Positions 24,974 through 34,765 are shown, counted from the stretch's first letter. The stretch: DNA of 64,000 bases from Myxococcales bacterium (GCA_029880325.1 JAOUOP010000004.1:124001-188000); one strand, 5' to 3'. Numbers and translations: made by a program. Notes: generated from the letters alone by a model not told the origin.

Positions 24974-27900
24974 ATGAGTATGCAGTCGCCCACCGGTCCT
25001 TCGCGCCCACGGGATTTTCAGGGAACTTCGCGTTTTCGCGTGCTGCATCGCCTGGGCGAGGGCAGCATGGGGGCGGTCTATCTGGCCCACGACCGCCAGC
25101 GCGGGGCGGTGGTGGCGCTCAAGACCCTGCGCCGCGTGGATGCCTCGAGCATCTACCGTTTCAAGCGCGAGTTCCGCTCGCTCTCGGACGTCGTCCATCC
25201 CAATCTGGTGGTGCTCCACGATCTCTTCCACGAGGGGGAGCTGTGGTTTTTCACCATGGAATACGTCCAGGGAGAGAGCTTTCTGAGCCACGTGCTCGGG
25301 GGCGAGTCGGGGGCCGCGGCGGAGGACGTGCCGGAGGACACTGAGCGCGAGCTGGAGCGGGCCGGGCGTGGACCGGGCGACGAGGAGGATGACACCGTCG
25401 GCCAGGCCTATGGTAGTGAGCTGAGGCTGCCCAGTCCTGTCACCGACTATGGGCGCCTGGCCGACGTCCTGCTGCAGGTGGCGCGCGGGCTCATCGCGAT
25501 CCACGGCGCAGGCAAGCTGCATCGCGATCTGAAGAGCGACAACGTGATCGTGACCCAGGATGGGCGCGCCAAGGTGCTCGACTTCGGCATCATGATCGAG
25601 CGCGGCGGCGGCCCCCACGCCACGCTCGAGCTGGGGGTCATGGGAACTCCAGCATACATGTCTCCGGAGCAGGCCGCGGGCAAGCCGATTCAGGAGACGA
25701 CCGACTGGTATTCACTGGGAGTGATGCTCTTCGAGGCGCTTACCGGGCACGTGCCCTTTGATGGCACCTACCTGGAGGTGATGCAGCAGAAGCAGGCGAT
25801 GGATGCCCCTGCGCCCTCCGATCTGGTGACCGGCGTGCCGGGCTTCCTCGACGAGCTGTGCGTGCGATTGCTCAAGCGCAGCCCCCTCAAGCGCCCCGAC
25901 GGTGCGGCCGTGATCCGCGCGCTGGAACAGGCGCGGCCGCCGTCGGTGCGGCCGTCGCTGTCGAGTATACCTCCCGATCCCGACGCGCCCTTCGTCGGTC
26001 GCGGCGATGAGCTGGCCGCCCTGCGTCGGCATCTGCTGGAAACCGATCGCGGCGGTCCCGTGCTCAGCTTCGTGCATGGCCCCAGTGGCATCGGCAAGAC
26101 GACGTTGGTCGAACGCTTTCTGGCCGAGCAGCGCGCGGGCAAGCGCGTGGTGAGCCTGCGCGGTCGCTGCTACGAGCGGGAAGCGGTTCCCTTCAAGGCC
26201 TTTGACAGCCTGATCGATTCGCTCAGCCGCTATTTGCGCAGGTTGCCGTCGATCGAGGCGGCCGAGACGCTGCCGCGCGACATCCAGGCGCTGGCGCAGC
26301 TCTTTCCGGTGCTCAAGCGCGTGGAGGTGGTGGCCGCGGCCCGGCGCCGCTCGTCGCTACCACCGGAGCGCAAGGAGCAGCGGCGCCGCGCGTTCATCGC
26401 CCTGCGCGAACTCTTCTGCCGCATCGCCGACCGCAGTCCGCTGATCGTCTTCATCGACGATCTGCACTGGGGCGACGTCGACAGCGCACGGCTGATGGCG
26501 GAGTTGGTCGAGGGGAGCGAGGCGCCGGCCATGTTGGTGGTGGCCACCTATCGCAGCGGCGATCGCGACAGCAGTCCGTGCCTGAAGCTGCTCTACGAGC
26601 GCCTGCGCGCCAACGAGTCGGTCGAGGTGCACGAACTGGGGCTTTCGCCGCTGGACGAGGCCGAGGGACGGGAGCTGGCACGGCGACTTTTGGGCAGCGA
26701 CATCCCGGTGGCCGTGGATGCGATCGCCCGGGAGTCCGGCGGCAGTCCGCACTTGGCTACCGAGCTGGCGCGTCACTTGATGCTCGGCCGCGACAGCGAG
26801 TCGGCTTCGGAGGATACCCAGCGCGGTGTGGTCACCTACGAGCGGGCTGTGATGCGGCGCATCGGTAGGCTTTCGCAGGATGCGCGCGTGGTTTTGGACC
26901 TGGTTTCGGTGGCCGGGCGTCCGGTGCCGGAGGACGGGTTGATGCTGCTGTCGAGCTTCGACCTCGACCTGCAGTCGGCGTTGGTGGAGCTGCGCGGGGC
27001 CAAGCTGATCCGCGGCGTGGGGCCCCACGCCCAGCGCGCGGTGGAGACCTATCACGATCGGGTGCGCGAGGCGGTGGTCGACGCCATGGACGACGCCACC
27101 CTCGAGCGCTGGCACCGGCGCATGGCGACCACGCTCGAGGCCTCGGGCTCCGAGGATCTCGAGGCCATCGTCGAGCACCTCATCGGTGCCAAGGACTTTC
27201 GGCGCGCCCAGGTTTACGCGATTCGCGCGGCAACCCAGGCGGCCCAGGCGTTGGCCTTCGACAAGGCCGCGCGGCTCTTTGGCATCGCCGTCGAGCACGA
27301 TCGGGATGCGGGCTGGGGGCGCGAGCTGCTGATGCAATGGGGCGACTCCCTGGCCAATGCGGGCCACGGGCGTCAGGCCGCGGCGGTCTATCTGGACGCC
27401 GCCCGCTCGGCGCCGCCCGACGAGGTCGTGGTGCTGCGGCGCAAGGCGGGGCTGCAGCTGCTGTCCATCGGCGAGCGCGAGGAGGGCCTGCCGCTGGTGC
27501 AGGAGATGTTGGCCGAGTGGGGCCTGTGCCTGCCCGAAACTCTGGGGGCGAGCCTTTTGGAGGCCTCCGCCCTGCGCAAGCAGCTGCGGGTGCGCGGCCT
27601 TCGCCTCGATCGGGGGCCAAGCGACGAGGTCGATCCCGAGGCCCTGCGGCAGCTGGAGCAGATGTGGATGGTGACCTTCGCGGTGGTCGTCAACGAACTC
27701 GATCGGGCGCTGCCCCTGTACGGGCACTACCTGATGCGGGCCTTGGAGGTCGGCGACAGGGGCCACATTGCGCGCGGTCTGGCCGGCTATCACGCCGCGG
27801 TCGACGTGCCCCTGTCGCTGCTCGCCAACGAACCCGAACAGGGCGCGCTGAAGCTGGCCGAGTCGCTGCTGGCCGACGAGGAGAGCCCCGAGGCGTTGGC

Positions 27901-28792
27901 CCGCATCACCATGGCCCGGGGCTGTGACATGCTACGGAGCGGCCAGTACAAGCCGGCGCTTCGCGAGCTGTCGCGCACCGAGGAGCTGCTGCGTACGCGC
28001 TGTGCGGGCTCGACGGTGGAGATTCGCTTCACGCGCACGCTGATGGCCTTTCTCTACAGCGTGTTTTCGCAGATCGAGGCCCTCGATCGCATCGAGCAGT
28101 GGCGCTGCGAGGCCGACGAGCACGAGGATGTGCTGGCCGCGACGCGACTGCGCCTTTTGTCGGTGGTGGGGCTGTTGGCCGACGACCGCGTGGCTTCAGC
28201 GCAACGGGAGCTGGTCCGGGTGGAGACGCGCCTGGGCAGCGGGCTGGCAGATATCACGGCGTTCTTGCGCGCGATGGCCGAGTCCGCGGTGGCGCTCTAC
28301 CTGGGCGATGCCTCGAGCTGCCGCGCCATGGCCGATGCCTTCGAGCCGCTGCTGGTCTCGACGCTCTTCGCTGTGCCCCTGGTGCGCGCCGCGGCCCTGC
28401 TCGCGCGGGTGCGGCTGTCGCTTTTGGCATGTGGGGGTCAGGTTGACGCTCAGTTGATGTGTCGCGTGGAGACGGACCTGCAAGCTGCTGAAGACCTGGA
28501 GGTTCCGTGTTTCATCGAGCACCTGAAGCTTTTGCGGGCGAGCCGGGATGTGCTTTTGGGGCGGCGCGACAGCGCGCGGCGGCTGATGGATGAAGTGGTG
28601 GAAAACGGCGGGGCCCAGCCCGATCACGTCTTCACCAAGGCTGCGGCCGAGCGGCGGCTCGGAGAGCTGATCGGCGGGGAGGCGGGGCTTTTTTCGGTGG
28701 CCGGGAGCGATAAAACTCTCAGTGAACAGGGGATCGTGCGGCCGGAGCTCTTCGTGCGGCTCTATGCGCCGATTTCGTTCGTGCGGCGGTGA
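24974..28792 (+). CDS. Ser/Thr kinase fused to AAA-type ATPase and helical region (canonical motifs)
   Basis: A 1272-residue protein. Kinase domain about 20-320 with Gly loop GEGSMGAV, Lys50, catalytic loop HRDLKSDN (Asp185), DFG 203-205 and SPE in place of APE. A Glu/Asp-rich insertion of about 45 residues (about 112-157) splits the lobe between the hinge region and the helix before the catalytic loop. The ATPase starts near 338 with FVGRGDELAAL and an intact Walker A GPSGIGKT (369-376); Walker B is LIVFIDDLHWGD. The remaining ~800 residues are TPR-like helices, without a clear GAF domain. Unlike the two tandem kinases at 3.5-11.9 kb, all catalytic residues are standard. Probably a stand-alone signalling gene. 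Confidence 0.92.
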   Translation: MSMQSPTGPSRPRDFQGTSRFRVLHRLGEGSMGAVYLAHDRQRGAVVALKTLRRVDASSIYRFKREFRSLSDVVHPNLVVLHDLFHEGELWFFTMEYVQGESFLSHVLGGESGAAAEDVPEDTERELERAGRGPGDEEDDTVGQAYGSELRLPSPVTDYGRLADVLLQVARGLIAIHGAGKLHRDLKSDNVIVTQDGRAKVLDFGIMIERGGGPHATLELGVMGTPAYMSPEQAAGKPIQETTDWYSLGVMLFEALTGHVPFDGTYLEVMQQKQAMDAPAPSDLVTGVPGFLDELCVRLLKRSPLKRPDGAAVIRALEQARPPSVRPSLSSIPPDPDAPFVGRGDELAALRRHLLETDRGGPVLSFVHGPSGIGKTTLVERFLAEQRAGKRVVSLRGRCYEREAVPFKAFDSLIDSLSRYLRRLPSIEAAETLPRDIQALAQLFPVLKRVEVVAAARRRSSLPPERKEQRRRAFIALRELFCRIADRSPLIVFIDDLHWGDVDSARLMAELVEGSEAPAMLVVATYRSGDRDSSPCLKLLYERLRANESVEVHELGLSPLDEAEGRELARRLLGSDIPVAVDAIARESGGSPHLATELARHLMLGRDSESASEDTQRGVVTYERAVMRRIGRLSQDARVVLDLVSVAGRPVPEDGLMLLSSFDLDLQSALVELRGAKLIRGVGPHAQRAVETYHDRVREAVVDAMDDATLERWHRRMATTLEASGSEDLEAIVEHLIGAKDFRRAQVYAIRAATQAAQALAFDKAARLFGIAVEHDRDAGWGRELLMQWGDSLANAGHGRQAAAVYLDAARSAPPDEVVVLRRKAGLQLLSIGEREEGLPLVQEMLAEWGLCLPETLGASLLEASALRKQLRVRGLRLDRGPSDEVDPEALRQLEQMWMVTFAVVVNELDRALPLYGHYLMRALEVGDRGHIARGLAGYHAAVDVPLSLLANEPEQGALKLAESLLADEESPEALARITMARGCDMLRSGQYKPALRELSRTEELLRTRCAGSTVEIRFTRTLMAFLYSVFSQIEALDRIEQWRCEADEHEDVLAATRLRLLSVVGLLADDRVASAQRELVRVETRLGSGLADITAFLRAMAESAVALYLGDASSCRAMADAFEPLLVSTLFAVPLVRAAALLARVRLSLLACGGQVDAQLMCRVETDLQAAEDLEVPCFIEHLKLLRASRDVLLGRRDSARRLMDEVVENGGAQPDHVFTKAAAERRLGELIGGEAGLFSVAGSDKTLSEQGIVRPELFVRLYAPISFVRR

Positions 28793-28845
28793 ACGGCACC
28801 GAGCGTCCGCCGGGTTCTGCGGGCCCTTGGAAGCTTTGGTGGCGA

Positions 28846-29823
28846 TCAGTGGGATGGGGGCGCGGTGGGCCCATACACCCGCTCGAAGAGCGTCTCGGCC
28901 ACCTCCAGCATGGGGGGGCCTGGGTCGTCGATGAGGCCAGGGTCGAGTTCGACGATACGACCTTGCGGGCCGCAGGCGCGCAGGCGTTCGAGGCCAGGGT
29001 GCTGGCAGAGGGTCCTACCCATGCCCTGTTTGGTCACTATCAAATCCGGGTCGAGGGCCAGGATTTGCTCGGAGCCGAGGGCCGGCCAGCCTTCGTAGTC
29101 GGCTGCGGCCGCGTCTTCGATGCCGCCGTAGTGCAGGACGTCGTGAAAGCTGGTGTTCTTGGTGCCGCCGAAGATCTCTTTGCCGTAGACGCTCAGGTAG
29201 AGGCCGCGCGGTCGCCGGCGCTCGCCGAGGCCGGCGGCGACCGCCTGTAGCCTGCGCCGTAGCCGCGCGCCCATGGGGGGGCCGGCTTCGGGGCGCCCGA
29301 TCAGGGTGGCGATGGTGTCGATGGTCGGCAACAGGGTCGAAAGGCCCTGCATGTCGCCGAGATCGAAGACGGCGATGCCTCGCTCGCGTAGGCGTGCTGC
29401 ATGACGCGGATCACCCAGATGATTGACCAAGATCAGATCGGGCTTGAGCGCCAGGATGCCCTCCAGATCCGAGAGCTTCGTGATGCCGGCGCGCTCGCCG
29501 TGGCGGTGGCCGAAGTGGGGGCTTTCCTTGGTGCGCACGGTGACGCCGACGATGCGCTCGCTTTCGCACAGCTCCCACAGCACGTGGTCGGCGATCAGGC
29601 TGAGCGAGAGGATGCGGCGGTAGTTGCGCAGCTCCACCACCGTGTCCGAGGCGTCGCGCAGGGCGCGCCGACCGTCGGCCAGGGTGGTCGCGCCGATGGC
29701 GTGGCTCCGGGGGGCGAGCTGCCGGATGGCTTCGTCCTTGGGCGCCAGCTGGGCGGCGCCGGCCACGCCCGCGCTGCTGGCGATGAGCAGGAGGGCGGCG
29801 TTGTAGAGGTCGAGGCGGCTCAT
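28846..29823 (-). CDS. btuF: periplasmic substrate-binding protein of the cobalamin ABC transporter
   Basis: A 325-residue protein with a Sec signal peptide (YNAALLLIASSAGVAGAAQ) and a BtuF/FecB-type fold: RILSLSLIADHVLWELCESERIVGVT, then LKPDLILVNHLGDP and LDPDLIVTKQGMG. It would capture the ligand in the periplasm and deliver it to the permease. Its ATG overlaps the ATPase stop (ATGA). Identification as a B12 binder rests on the riboswitch at the head of the operon; the family alone would also fit haem or siderophores. Confidence 0.82.
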   Translation of the reverse strand: MSRLDLYNAALLLIASSAGVAGAAQLAPKDEAIRQLAPRSHAIGATTLADGRRALRDASDTVVELRNYRRILSLSLIADHVLWELCESERIVGVTVRTKESPHFGHRHGERAGITKLSDLEGILALKPDLILVNHLGDPRHAARLRERGIAVFDLGDMQGLSTLLPTIDTIATLIGRPEAGPPMGARLRRRLQAVAAGLGERRRPRGLYLSVYGKEIFGGTKNTSFHDVLHYGGIEDAAAADYEGWPALGSEQILALDPDLIVTKQGMGRTLCQHPGLERLRACGPQGRIVELDPGLIDDPGPPMLEVAETLFERVYGPTAPPSH

Positions 29824-30602
29824 GGAGGGCCCTCCGGCAGCGACTCGTAGCCCAGGGAGGCCTCCTCCAGCAGGCGCACGCCGTAGACCTCGGCCACGTG
29901 GCGAGCGCAGATCACCTCGGCGCAGGGGCCCTCGGCCACCACGCGCCCCCGATCGAGCAGCAGCGCCCGGTCGGCGAAGCGGCGGGCGTCGTCCAGGGCG
30001 TGGAGTACGACGACCACGGCGCGGCCTTCGGCGGCCAGCTCGCGCAGGGTGCGGTAGAGCGACAGCACCTGGGCGATGTCGAGCGAGGCGGTGGGTTCGT
30101 CGAGCAGCAGCACCGGCGCCTCGGTGGCCAGGGCCCGCGCCAGCAGCACCCGCCGCTGTTCGCCGTGGGACAGCTCCAGGTAGCTGCGCTCGCACAGGGG
30201 CTCGACCCGGGCGCGGGCGATGGCCCGGTCGACCGCCGCCTGGTCCCCGTCGCCGAGGCCGCCGAAGCCCCGGCGGTGGGGGTAGCGTCCCTGTTCGATC
30301 ACGCTGCGTACCGGCAGGCGCGAGGCCAACTGTGAGCGCTGGGGCACGAAGGCCAGCGTGGTGGCCCGTTCGCGCAGCTCCAGGGATGCGGCGTCTTGAC
30401 CGCCGAGATCGATCCGTCCCCGGTAGGGCAGAAGGCCCGCGATGGCCCGGGCCAGCGTGCTCTTGCCGGCGCCGTTGGGACCGATGATGGCCAGGATCTG
30501 GCCCGCGCGGGCGTCCATGGAGACGCCCGCGAGCACCTCGGCAGCGCCCAGCTTCACGTGCAGCTCGCCCACCTTGATGGCGCTGGGGTCGGGCTCAGAC
30601 AT
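29820..30602 (-). CDS. btuD: ABC transporter ATP-binding protein, cobalamin type
   Basis: A 260-residue ATPase with Walker A IGPNGAGKST (about 40-49), signature LSHGEQRR in place of LSGGQ, and Walker B VLLLDEPTASLD. The ATG giving MSEPDPS is chosen; a GTG two codons upstream is possible. It overlaps the permease gene by eight bases and btuF by four, so the three are co-translated. Confidence 0.88.
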   Translation of the reverse strand: MSEPDPSAIKVGELHVKLGAAEVLAGVSMDARAGQILAIIGPNGAGKSTLARAIAGLLPYRGRIDLGGQDAASLELRERATTLAFVPQRSQLASRLPVRSVIEQGRYPHRRGFGGLGDGDQAAVDRAIARARVEPLCERSYLELSHGEQRRVLLARALATEAPVLLLDEPTASLDIAQVLSLYRTLRELAAEGRAVVVVLHALDDARRFADRALLLDRGRVVAEGPCAEVICARHVAEVYGVRLLEEASLGYESLPEGPP

Positions 30603-31662
30603 GCTCACCCCGGCGCCAGGTGCGCAGCAGGATGGCCAAGAAAATCGGCGCCCCGAGCAGGCCCGTCACGACCCCCAGTGGGATCTCGCTCCTGGCCGGG
30701 ATGGCGCGGGCGGCCACGTCGCAGAGGATCACGAAGGCGGCGCCGCCGAGGGCCGCGGCCGGCAACAGGCGCCGATGCTCGACGCCCAGCAGCGCGCGCA
30801 GGGCGTGGGGCACCACCAGGCCGACGAAGCCGATGTTACCGCCCAGGGAGACCGCGGCGCCGGTCAGGGTGGCGATCCAGATCACGCACCAGCGCCGCAC
30901 CGCCACCACGTCCAGGCCCAGGCTGCGCGCTTCGTCCTCACCGCTGAGCAGCAGATCCAGGGCGCGGCCCCAAAACCAGGCCGCCAGCACACCGGCGGCG
31001 AAGAGCGGCGCCGACAGCCGCAGCATCAGCTGGCCGGTGCCCGACAGGCCGCCGAGCACGAAGGCCACCATGGCGCGGCCCAGCTCCCACTGCTCCTGGG
31101 CCAGGCTCATCAGGAAGTTGCCCAGGCCCAGAAAGAACGACGACAGGATGAAGCCCGTCAGCAGGAGCAGCACCAGGTCGCCGTGCTGGCGCGCGATCGC
31201 CAGCAGAATCACGAGTGATAAGAGTGCGCCCAGCAGGCAGCCGAGCGGCAGGAAGAGCTGGGGGGGCAGGGCGGCTGGCACCACCCCCACCAGAGCGAAT
31301 TGGTAAAGAATCATCGCAGCTTGGCCGCCGAAGCTGGCGCCCGCGGTGGTGCCGATGATGGAGGGGCTGGCCAGGGGATTGCGGAATAGACCCTGGACCA
31401 CCACGCCCGCCACCGAAAGCGACGCACCCGTGATACCACCCGCCAGCAGCCTGTCGACGCGGAGGGATAGCACGGTGGCCCTGAGCGAGCGGTCCGCCAG
31501 GTCGGCATGGCCGACCGTCAGCGCCAGCCAGGCGGCGGTCAGCAGCAGGAGCAGCAGTCCCAGATAGACGGCGGCGGTGCGTCCGATGCCGCCGGCTGCC
31601 CGGAGTGCCGTGGGGCTGCGAACGGCTTGCAAGGTATCTGAGCTGGCGTCTGCCCGATCCAT
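30595..31662 (-). CDS. btuC: FecCD/BtuC-family ABC permease
   Basis: About 355 residues with some ten membrane helices and the conserved permease stretches GASLSVAGVVVQGLFRNPLA, LGLDVVAVRRW and GFVGLVVPHALRALLG. The start MDRADASS follows the riboswitch leader; a longer reading would run into the leader and is rejected. It would form the transmembrane channel of a BtuCDF-type importer. Confidence 0.9.
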   Translation of the reverse strand: MDRADASSDTLQAVRSPTALRAAGGIGRTAAVYLGLLLLLLTAAWLALTVGHADLADRSLRATVLSLRVDRLLAGGITGASLSVAGVVVQGLFRNPLASPSIIGTTAGASFGGQAAMILYQFALVGVVPAALPPQLFLPLGCLLGALLSLVILLAIARQHGDLVLLLLTGFILSSFFLGLGNFLMSLAQEQWELGRAMVAFVLGGLSGTGQLMLRLSAPLFAAGVLAAWFWGRALDLLLSGEDEARSLGLDVVAVRRWCVIWIATLTGAAVSLGGNIGFVGLVVPHALRALLGVEHRRLLPAAALGGAAFVILCDVAARAIPARSEIPLGVVTGLLGAPIFLAILLRTWRRGEHV

Positions 31663-31704
31663 CCACCATCCCCGAGGCGTAGGACAACCGGCCGCGCCGC
31701 CGGG

Positions 31705-31724
31705 CCGGTGCACGCGGGCACCGG
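31705..31724 (-). promoter_or_regulatory. hairpin in the riboswitch expression platform
   Basis: CCGGTGC and GCACCGG pair around a six-base loop, between the aptamer and the btuC start. There is no T-run, so control by translation or by an alternative fold is more likely than intrinsic termination. Confidence 0.45.
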
Positions 31725-31740
31725 GTCGGTCGTAGGGGCC

Positions 31741-31865
31741 GGGACCGGCAGAGGTCTCCGGACTCGCGGCGGCGGCTTCGGCGCCGCCACCGCATACCGT
31801 GACGGGTTCGCGCCGGCTTCACACCGGCTTCCCTGCCGAAGGACCATCCTCCGGCCGACCCGGCG
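31741..31865 (-). ncRNA. adenosylcobalamin (B12) riboswitch aptamer
   Basis: On the minus strand the leader of btuC contains the conserved core GGCAGGGAAGCCGGTGTG (plus-strand 31820-31837), a GTCACGGTATGCGG segment in the place of the Gly/Cys-Ala-Ctg B12-box region, a long GC-rich stem, and CGAGTCCGGAGACC (plus-strand 31753-31766), in the canonical order. It is placed directly ahead of a BtuCDF-type operon, as expected for B12-repressed uptake. Outer stem limits are approximate. Confidence 0.85.
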
Positions 31866-31925
31866 CGCGATGGTGGCGGCGGGTCGCTGCAGGCGCCGGC
31901 AAAATGGGCCGGCGCCCGCCCGCTG

Positions 31926-33737
31926 TCAAGCGATGCGCTGGCGGCGGCGCAGCAGCAGTGCTCCCAGCACCCCAGCCCAGAGCGCCTGCGTCGGGCCGCG
32001 GGAGCTGCCCGGGGGCGCGCCGACACTGCACAGGCCCGAGTCGCTGCTGCCGGCTTCCGCGGCGGCAGGGTTATCGCCGCCCCCGGCCGGGGGCAGGGGA
32101 TCGACCGGGTCGTTTCCGAGGCCGACCGGATCGCTGCCGACCGGATCGCCTGCGACGGGGTCGCCCGTGCCCATGGTCACGTCGTTTTGCAGGGCGACCA
32201 TTTTCTCGATGGTGTTGGTCCGGTCTTGGAGCACGGCGCCCTGGCCGGCCTGGGTGTACTGAAGGATGCGGCGGGCGGCGGGCTGGTCCTCGATGGCGAT
32301 GGGCCAGATGCCGAACTCGGTGCCCATCACGGCATCGCCCTGGGGCAGCTCCACGGACCACGGCAGCAGGTTGGGGTCGGTGCCCTGGTCGTCGCATCGC
32401 ACCACGCGGTCGGCGGTGTGCAGGTTGCTGACATCCTCGAGATCCGCGTTGAAGTCGAAGGCCGGGTCCATGGTCATCTCATCGGCGCTCATGGTGGTGT
32501 AGAGCCGCGTCATGTAGGGGCGCGAATCGAGCAGATCCTGGGTGTCGCTCATGGGCTTGATCACCTGCTCGTAGAGCTCGCGCAGGAAGATGCTGGCGTT
32601 GATCTCCACGCCCGGATCGTCGGCGTAGCACTGGATGCAGCCCCTGAAGAGGTCGAAGCTCAGGCTGTCGGGCAGCGTCACCGCGGTCGCCAGGGCGTCT
32701 TCGAAGCCATCGAGCCATGCCCAGTTATCGGCAGCCCGCTGCACCATGACAGCCGGGTCGGCGAAGCTTTGCGAGGAGAAGTCCTGGAAGGTCTGGGCCT
32801 CCGAGGACGCCCAGACGGTGTCGGCGAAGGCGTCGGTGGTGCCGGCGAATTCGGTGACGAAGCCCTGGCCGCCGGCCTCGTCGGCGGCCCGGCTGACCAC
32901 CTCGTCGTAGTTATTGCCCGGGTTGAACCAGTCGATCAGGGCTTCGTTCAGCTCCAGGCCCTTGTAGTTCTCCGGGATCGCGCGGGAGTCGCCCAGCACC
33001 CAGGTCAGCACGCCCATGTCCTCGGTGGCCGCCACGGCCGTGGGGCGGATCGGGATCACCGGCAGGGTGCTTTCGTAGGTGAGCATGATGGGGCGAATCG
33101 AGCCGGTGTCGTTGCCCTTGCTGAGCCGGAAGGCGATCAGGTTCAGGCCATCGGCCAGGTAGGGGCGCAGCACCTCCGGGCCCAGGTCGGTGACGTCGTA
33201 GCCGTTGGCAACCAGCCAGTCGACCGCCACCTGGGCCTCGTCGGCCAGGTTCGGATCCACCGAGATCACCTTGTAGTCGTAGGGGCCGACGCTGCCCTGG
33301 TCGACCACGGTGACCGAGCCGCCTTCGGCGGCGCTGGCGCTATCGAGGGTCACGGCGCCGAATGCCGTCGGGGGAAAGAAGCCGCAGTCGCCGTCGAAGA
33401 CGGTGTTGAGCTGGTACAGGGGATTGGTGGCCTGCTTGAGCCGGTTCAGGGCCTGCTCCGAACTCACTCCGACGGTCGGGGAACCCGGGATCGGCAGTAC
33501 CCAGGCAAAACTCTCGGACGGTCCCTCGTACATGATCTGGATCACCGCAGTGACGGTGCCATCGGGGTTGTCGACGAAGATGATCTGCTCGGCCGCCTGG
33601 TTGACCGGGTTGGCCGCCGAGCAGAAGAAGCCGCCGCAGGCCCGGGCGCTCGAGGCCACGCCCAGCTGCGCCGCGGTCAGGCCGAGCCAGAGCAGGGCGA
33701 GAAGAACAGGGGTTCGCAAAAAGTAGTCGCGCTGCAT
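31926..33737 (-). CDS. DUF2330 secreted protein with MYXO-CTERM-like tail
   Basis: A 603-residue exported protein. The start MQRDYFLRT has GGAG about nine bases upstream. A signal peptide (LLALLWLGLTAAQLGVASSARA) ends at ACGGFFCSAANPVNQAAEQIIF, the hallmark opening of DUF2330. A Pro/Gly/Asp-rich linker with repeated DPVG-type motifs comes near the end, then GLCSVG, a hydrophobic stretch ALWAGVLGALLL and RRR, matching a MYXO-CTERM sorting signal. That signal is restricted to Myxococcota-type bacteria. The biological role of DUF2330 is not known. Confidence 0.9.
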   Translation of the reverse strand: MQRDYFLRTPVLLALLWLGLTAAQLGVASSARACGGFFCSAANPVNQAAEQIIFVDNPDGTVTAVIQIMYEGPSESFAWVLPIPGSPTVGVSSEQALNRLKQATNPLYQLNTVFDGDCGFFPPTAFGAVTLDSASAAEGGSVTVVDQGSVGPYDYKVISVDPNLADEAQVAVDWLVANGYDVTDLGPEVLRPYLADGLNLIAFRLSKGNDTGSIRPIMLTYESTLPVIPIRPTAVAATEDMGVLTWVLGDSRAIPENYKGLELNEALIDWFNPGNNYDEVVSRAADEAGGQGFVTEFAGTTDAFADTVWASSEAQTFQDFSSQSFADPAVMVQRAADNWAWLDGFEDALATAVTLPDSLSFDLFRGCIQCYADDPGVEINASIFLRELYEQVIKPMSDTQDLLDSRPYMTRLYTTMSADEMTMDPAFDFNADLEDVSNLHTADRVVRCDDQGTDPNLLPWSVELPQGDAVMGTEFGIWPIAIEDQPAARRILQYTQAGQGAVLQDRTNTIEKMVALQNDVTMGTGDPVAGDPVGSDPVGLGNDPVDPLPPAGGGDNPAAAEAGSSDSGLCSVGAPPGSSRGPTQALWAGVLGALLLRRRQRIA

Positions 33738-33896
33738 CGAAAATCTCCGTCCACACCGGTGAGTTGGCACAAGTTGGCACAGCCTCCGGACGCCTTTGTA
33801 AACCAAAGCACATCCTATGCCAGTGCGGGTGCCGTGACCGGGCCGGGTGGCAGCGAATGCTTGACATCCCACCGGGGCAGGGCGGTTCTGAATGTG

Positions 33897-34756
33897 ATGC
33901 AACTGCGTTCGCTGGGGGCCGGCTCCGAAGCCTCGGTCGATGGCTTCCAGGCCGAGCACGCCGATAGCTCCATGTTCTTGCGCTACGGCCTGCAGCAGGG
34001 AGGGCTCGTCGATCAGGGAATGCTATATCAGGGGAGCTACGTGGGAGGCTTGGCGGCGGGGCAGCTGGTGGGTGTCGCCGCCCACTACTGGACCGGGATC
34101 GTACCGGTGCAGGCCCCGGTCGTGGCCGCCGCCCGCCTTGCCAGCGAGGCGCTGCGGGTATCGCGCAGGCCCCTGACCGGCGTCAGCGGTCCCGACGATC
34201 AGGTCACCCAGGTATTGGACGCCCTCGGCCTCCGGGGGACGTGGCCGCGCCTCCACAGGCGTGAGGGCATCTTCGCCCTGGACATTTTGGAACTGACGCC
34301 GCCGGCCTCGGTCGCCGGCGGCGAACTCAGCTTGCGTCCGGTGGGCAAGGCCGACTTCGGCTGGCTCCGCGGCTGGTACGCGGACTACGAGGTCGAGGCC
34401 TACGGCGGCCGCCGCGGCGAGGACCTGGACAAGGCCGTTGTCGACCGCTTGCGGGGAATGTTCCAGCGCGAGGCCGGCTGGATCGCGCTTGAGGGGGAGC
34501 GGCCGGTGGCCACGGTGTCCTACGTCGCTGCCCTGCCCGACATCGTGCAGGTGGGCGGCGTCTACACCGTGCCCGAGGCTCGCGGGCGCGGCTGCGGCGC
34601 CGCAGCGGTCGCCATGGCGTTGCAAATGGCGCGCGAGCGGGGGGGCGTGCGCGCCACCAGTCGATACTGCACCACGAGCATGGGGCGGCCCGTCGCAGCT
34701 ACCAGCGCCTGGGTTTTCAGCCCCAGGGCGAGTGGGCCTTGGCGCTCTTCGACTGA
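33897..34756 (+). pseudogene. GNAT N-acetyltransferase with a single-base frameshift
   Basis: The frame beginning MQLRSLGAGSEAS has an N-terminal domain typical of two-domain GNATs (HADSSMFLRYGLQQGGLVD), then the acetyl-CoA motif region VYTVPEARGRGCGAAAVAMAL. Just after, at a run of seven G (34639-34645), the frame departs. The expected ending, GAARRSYQRLGFQPQGEW and ALALFD, is read one frame over and stops at 34756. An eighth G would restore a ~287-residue protein. It is either a recent inactivation or a sequencing error in the G-tract. The plus-strand frame also continues upstream, but there it is antisense to the DUF2330 gene. Confidence 0.75.
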
Positions 34757-34765
34757 CGTCACGCG

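Noticed and set aside
32187..33896. A 939-codon plus-strand open frame covering this stretch
   Set aside because: It is antisense to the clearly real DUF2330 gene and arises from high GC. Only its 3' part, from 33897, matches a real protein (the GNAT).
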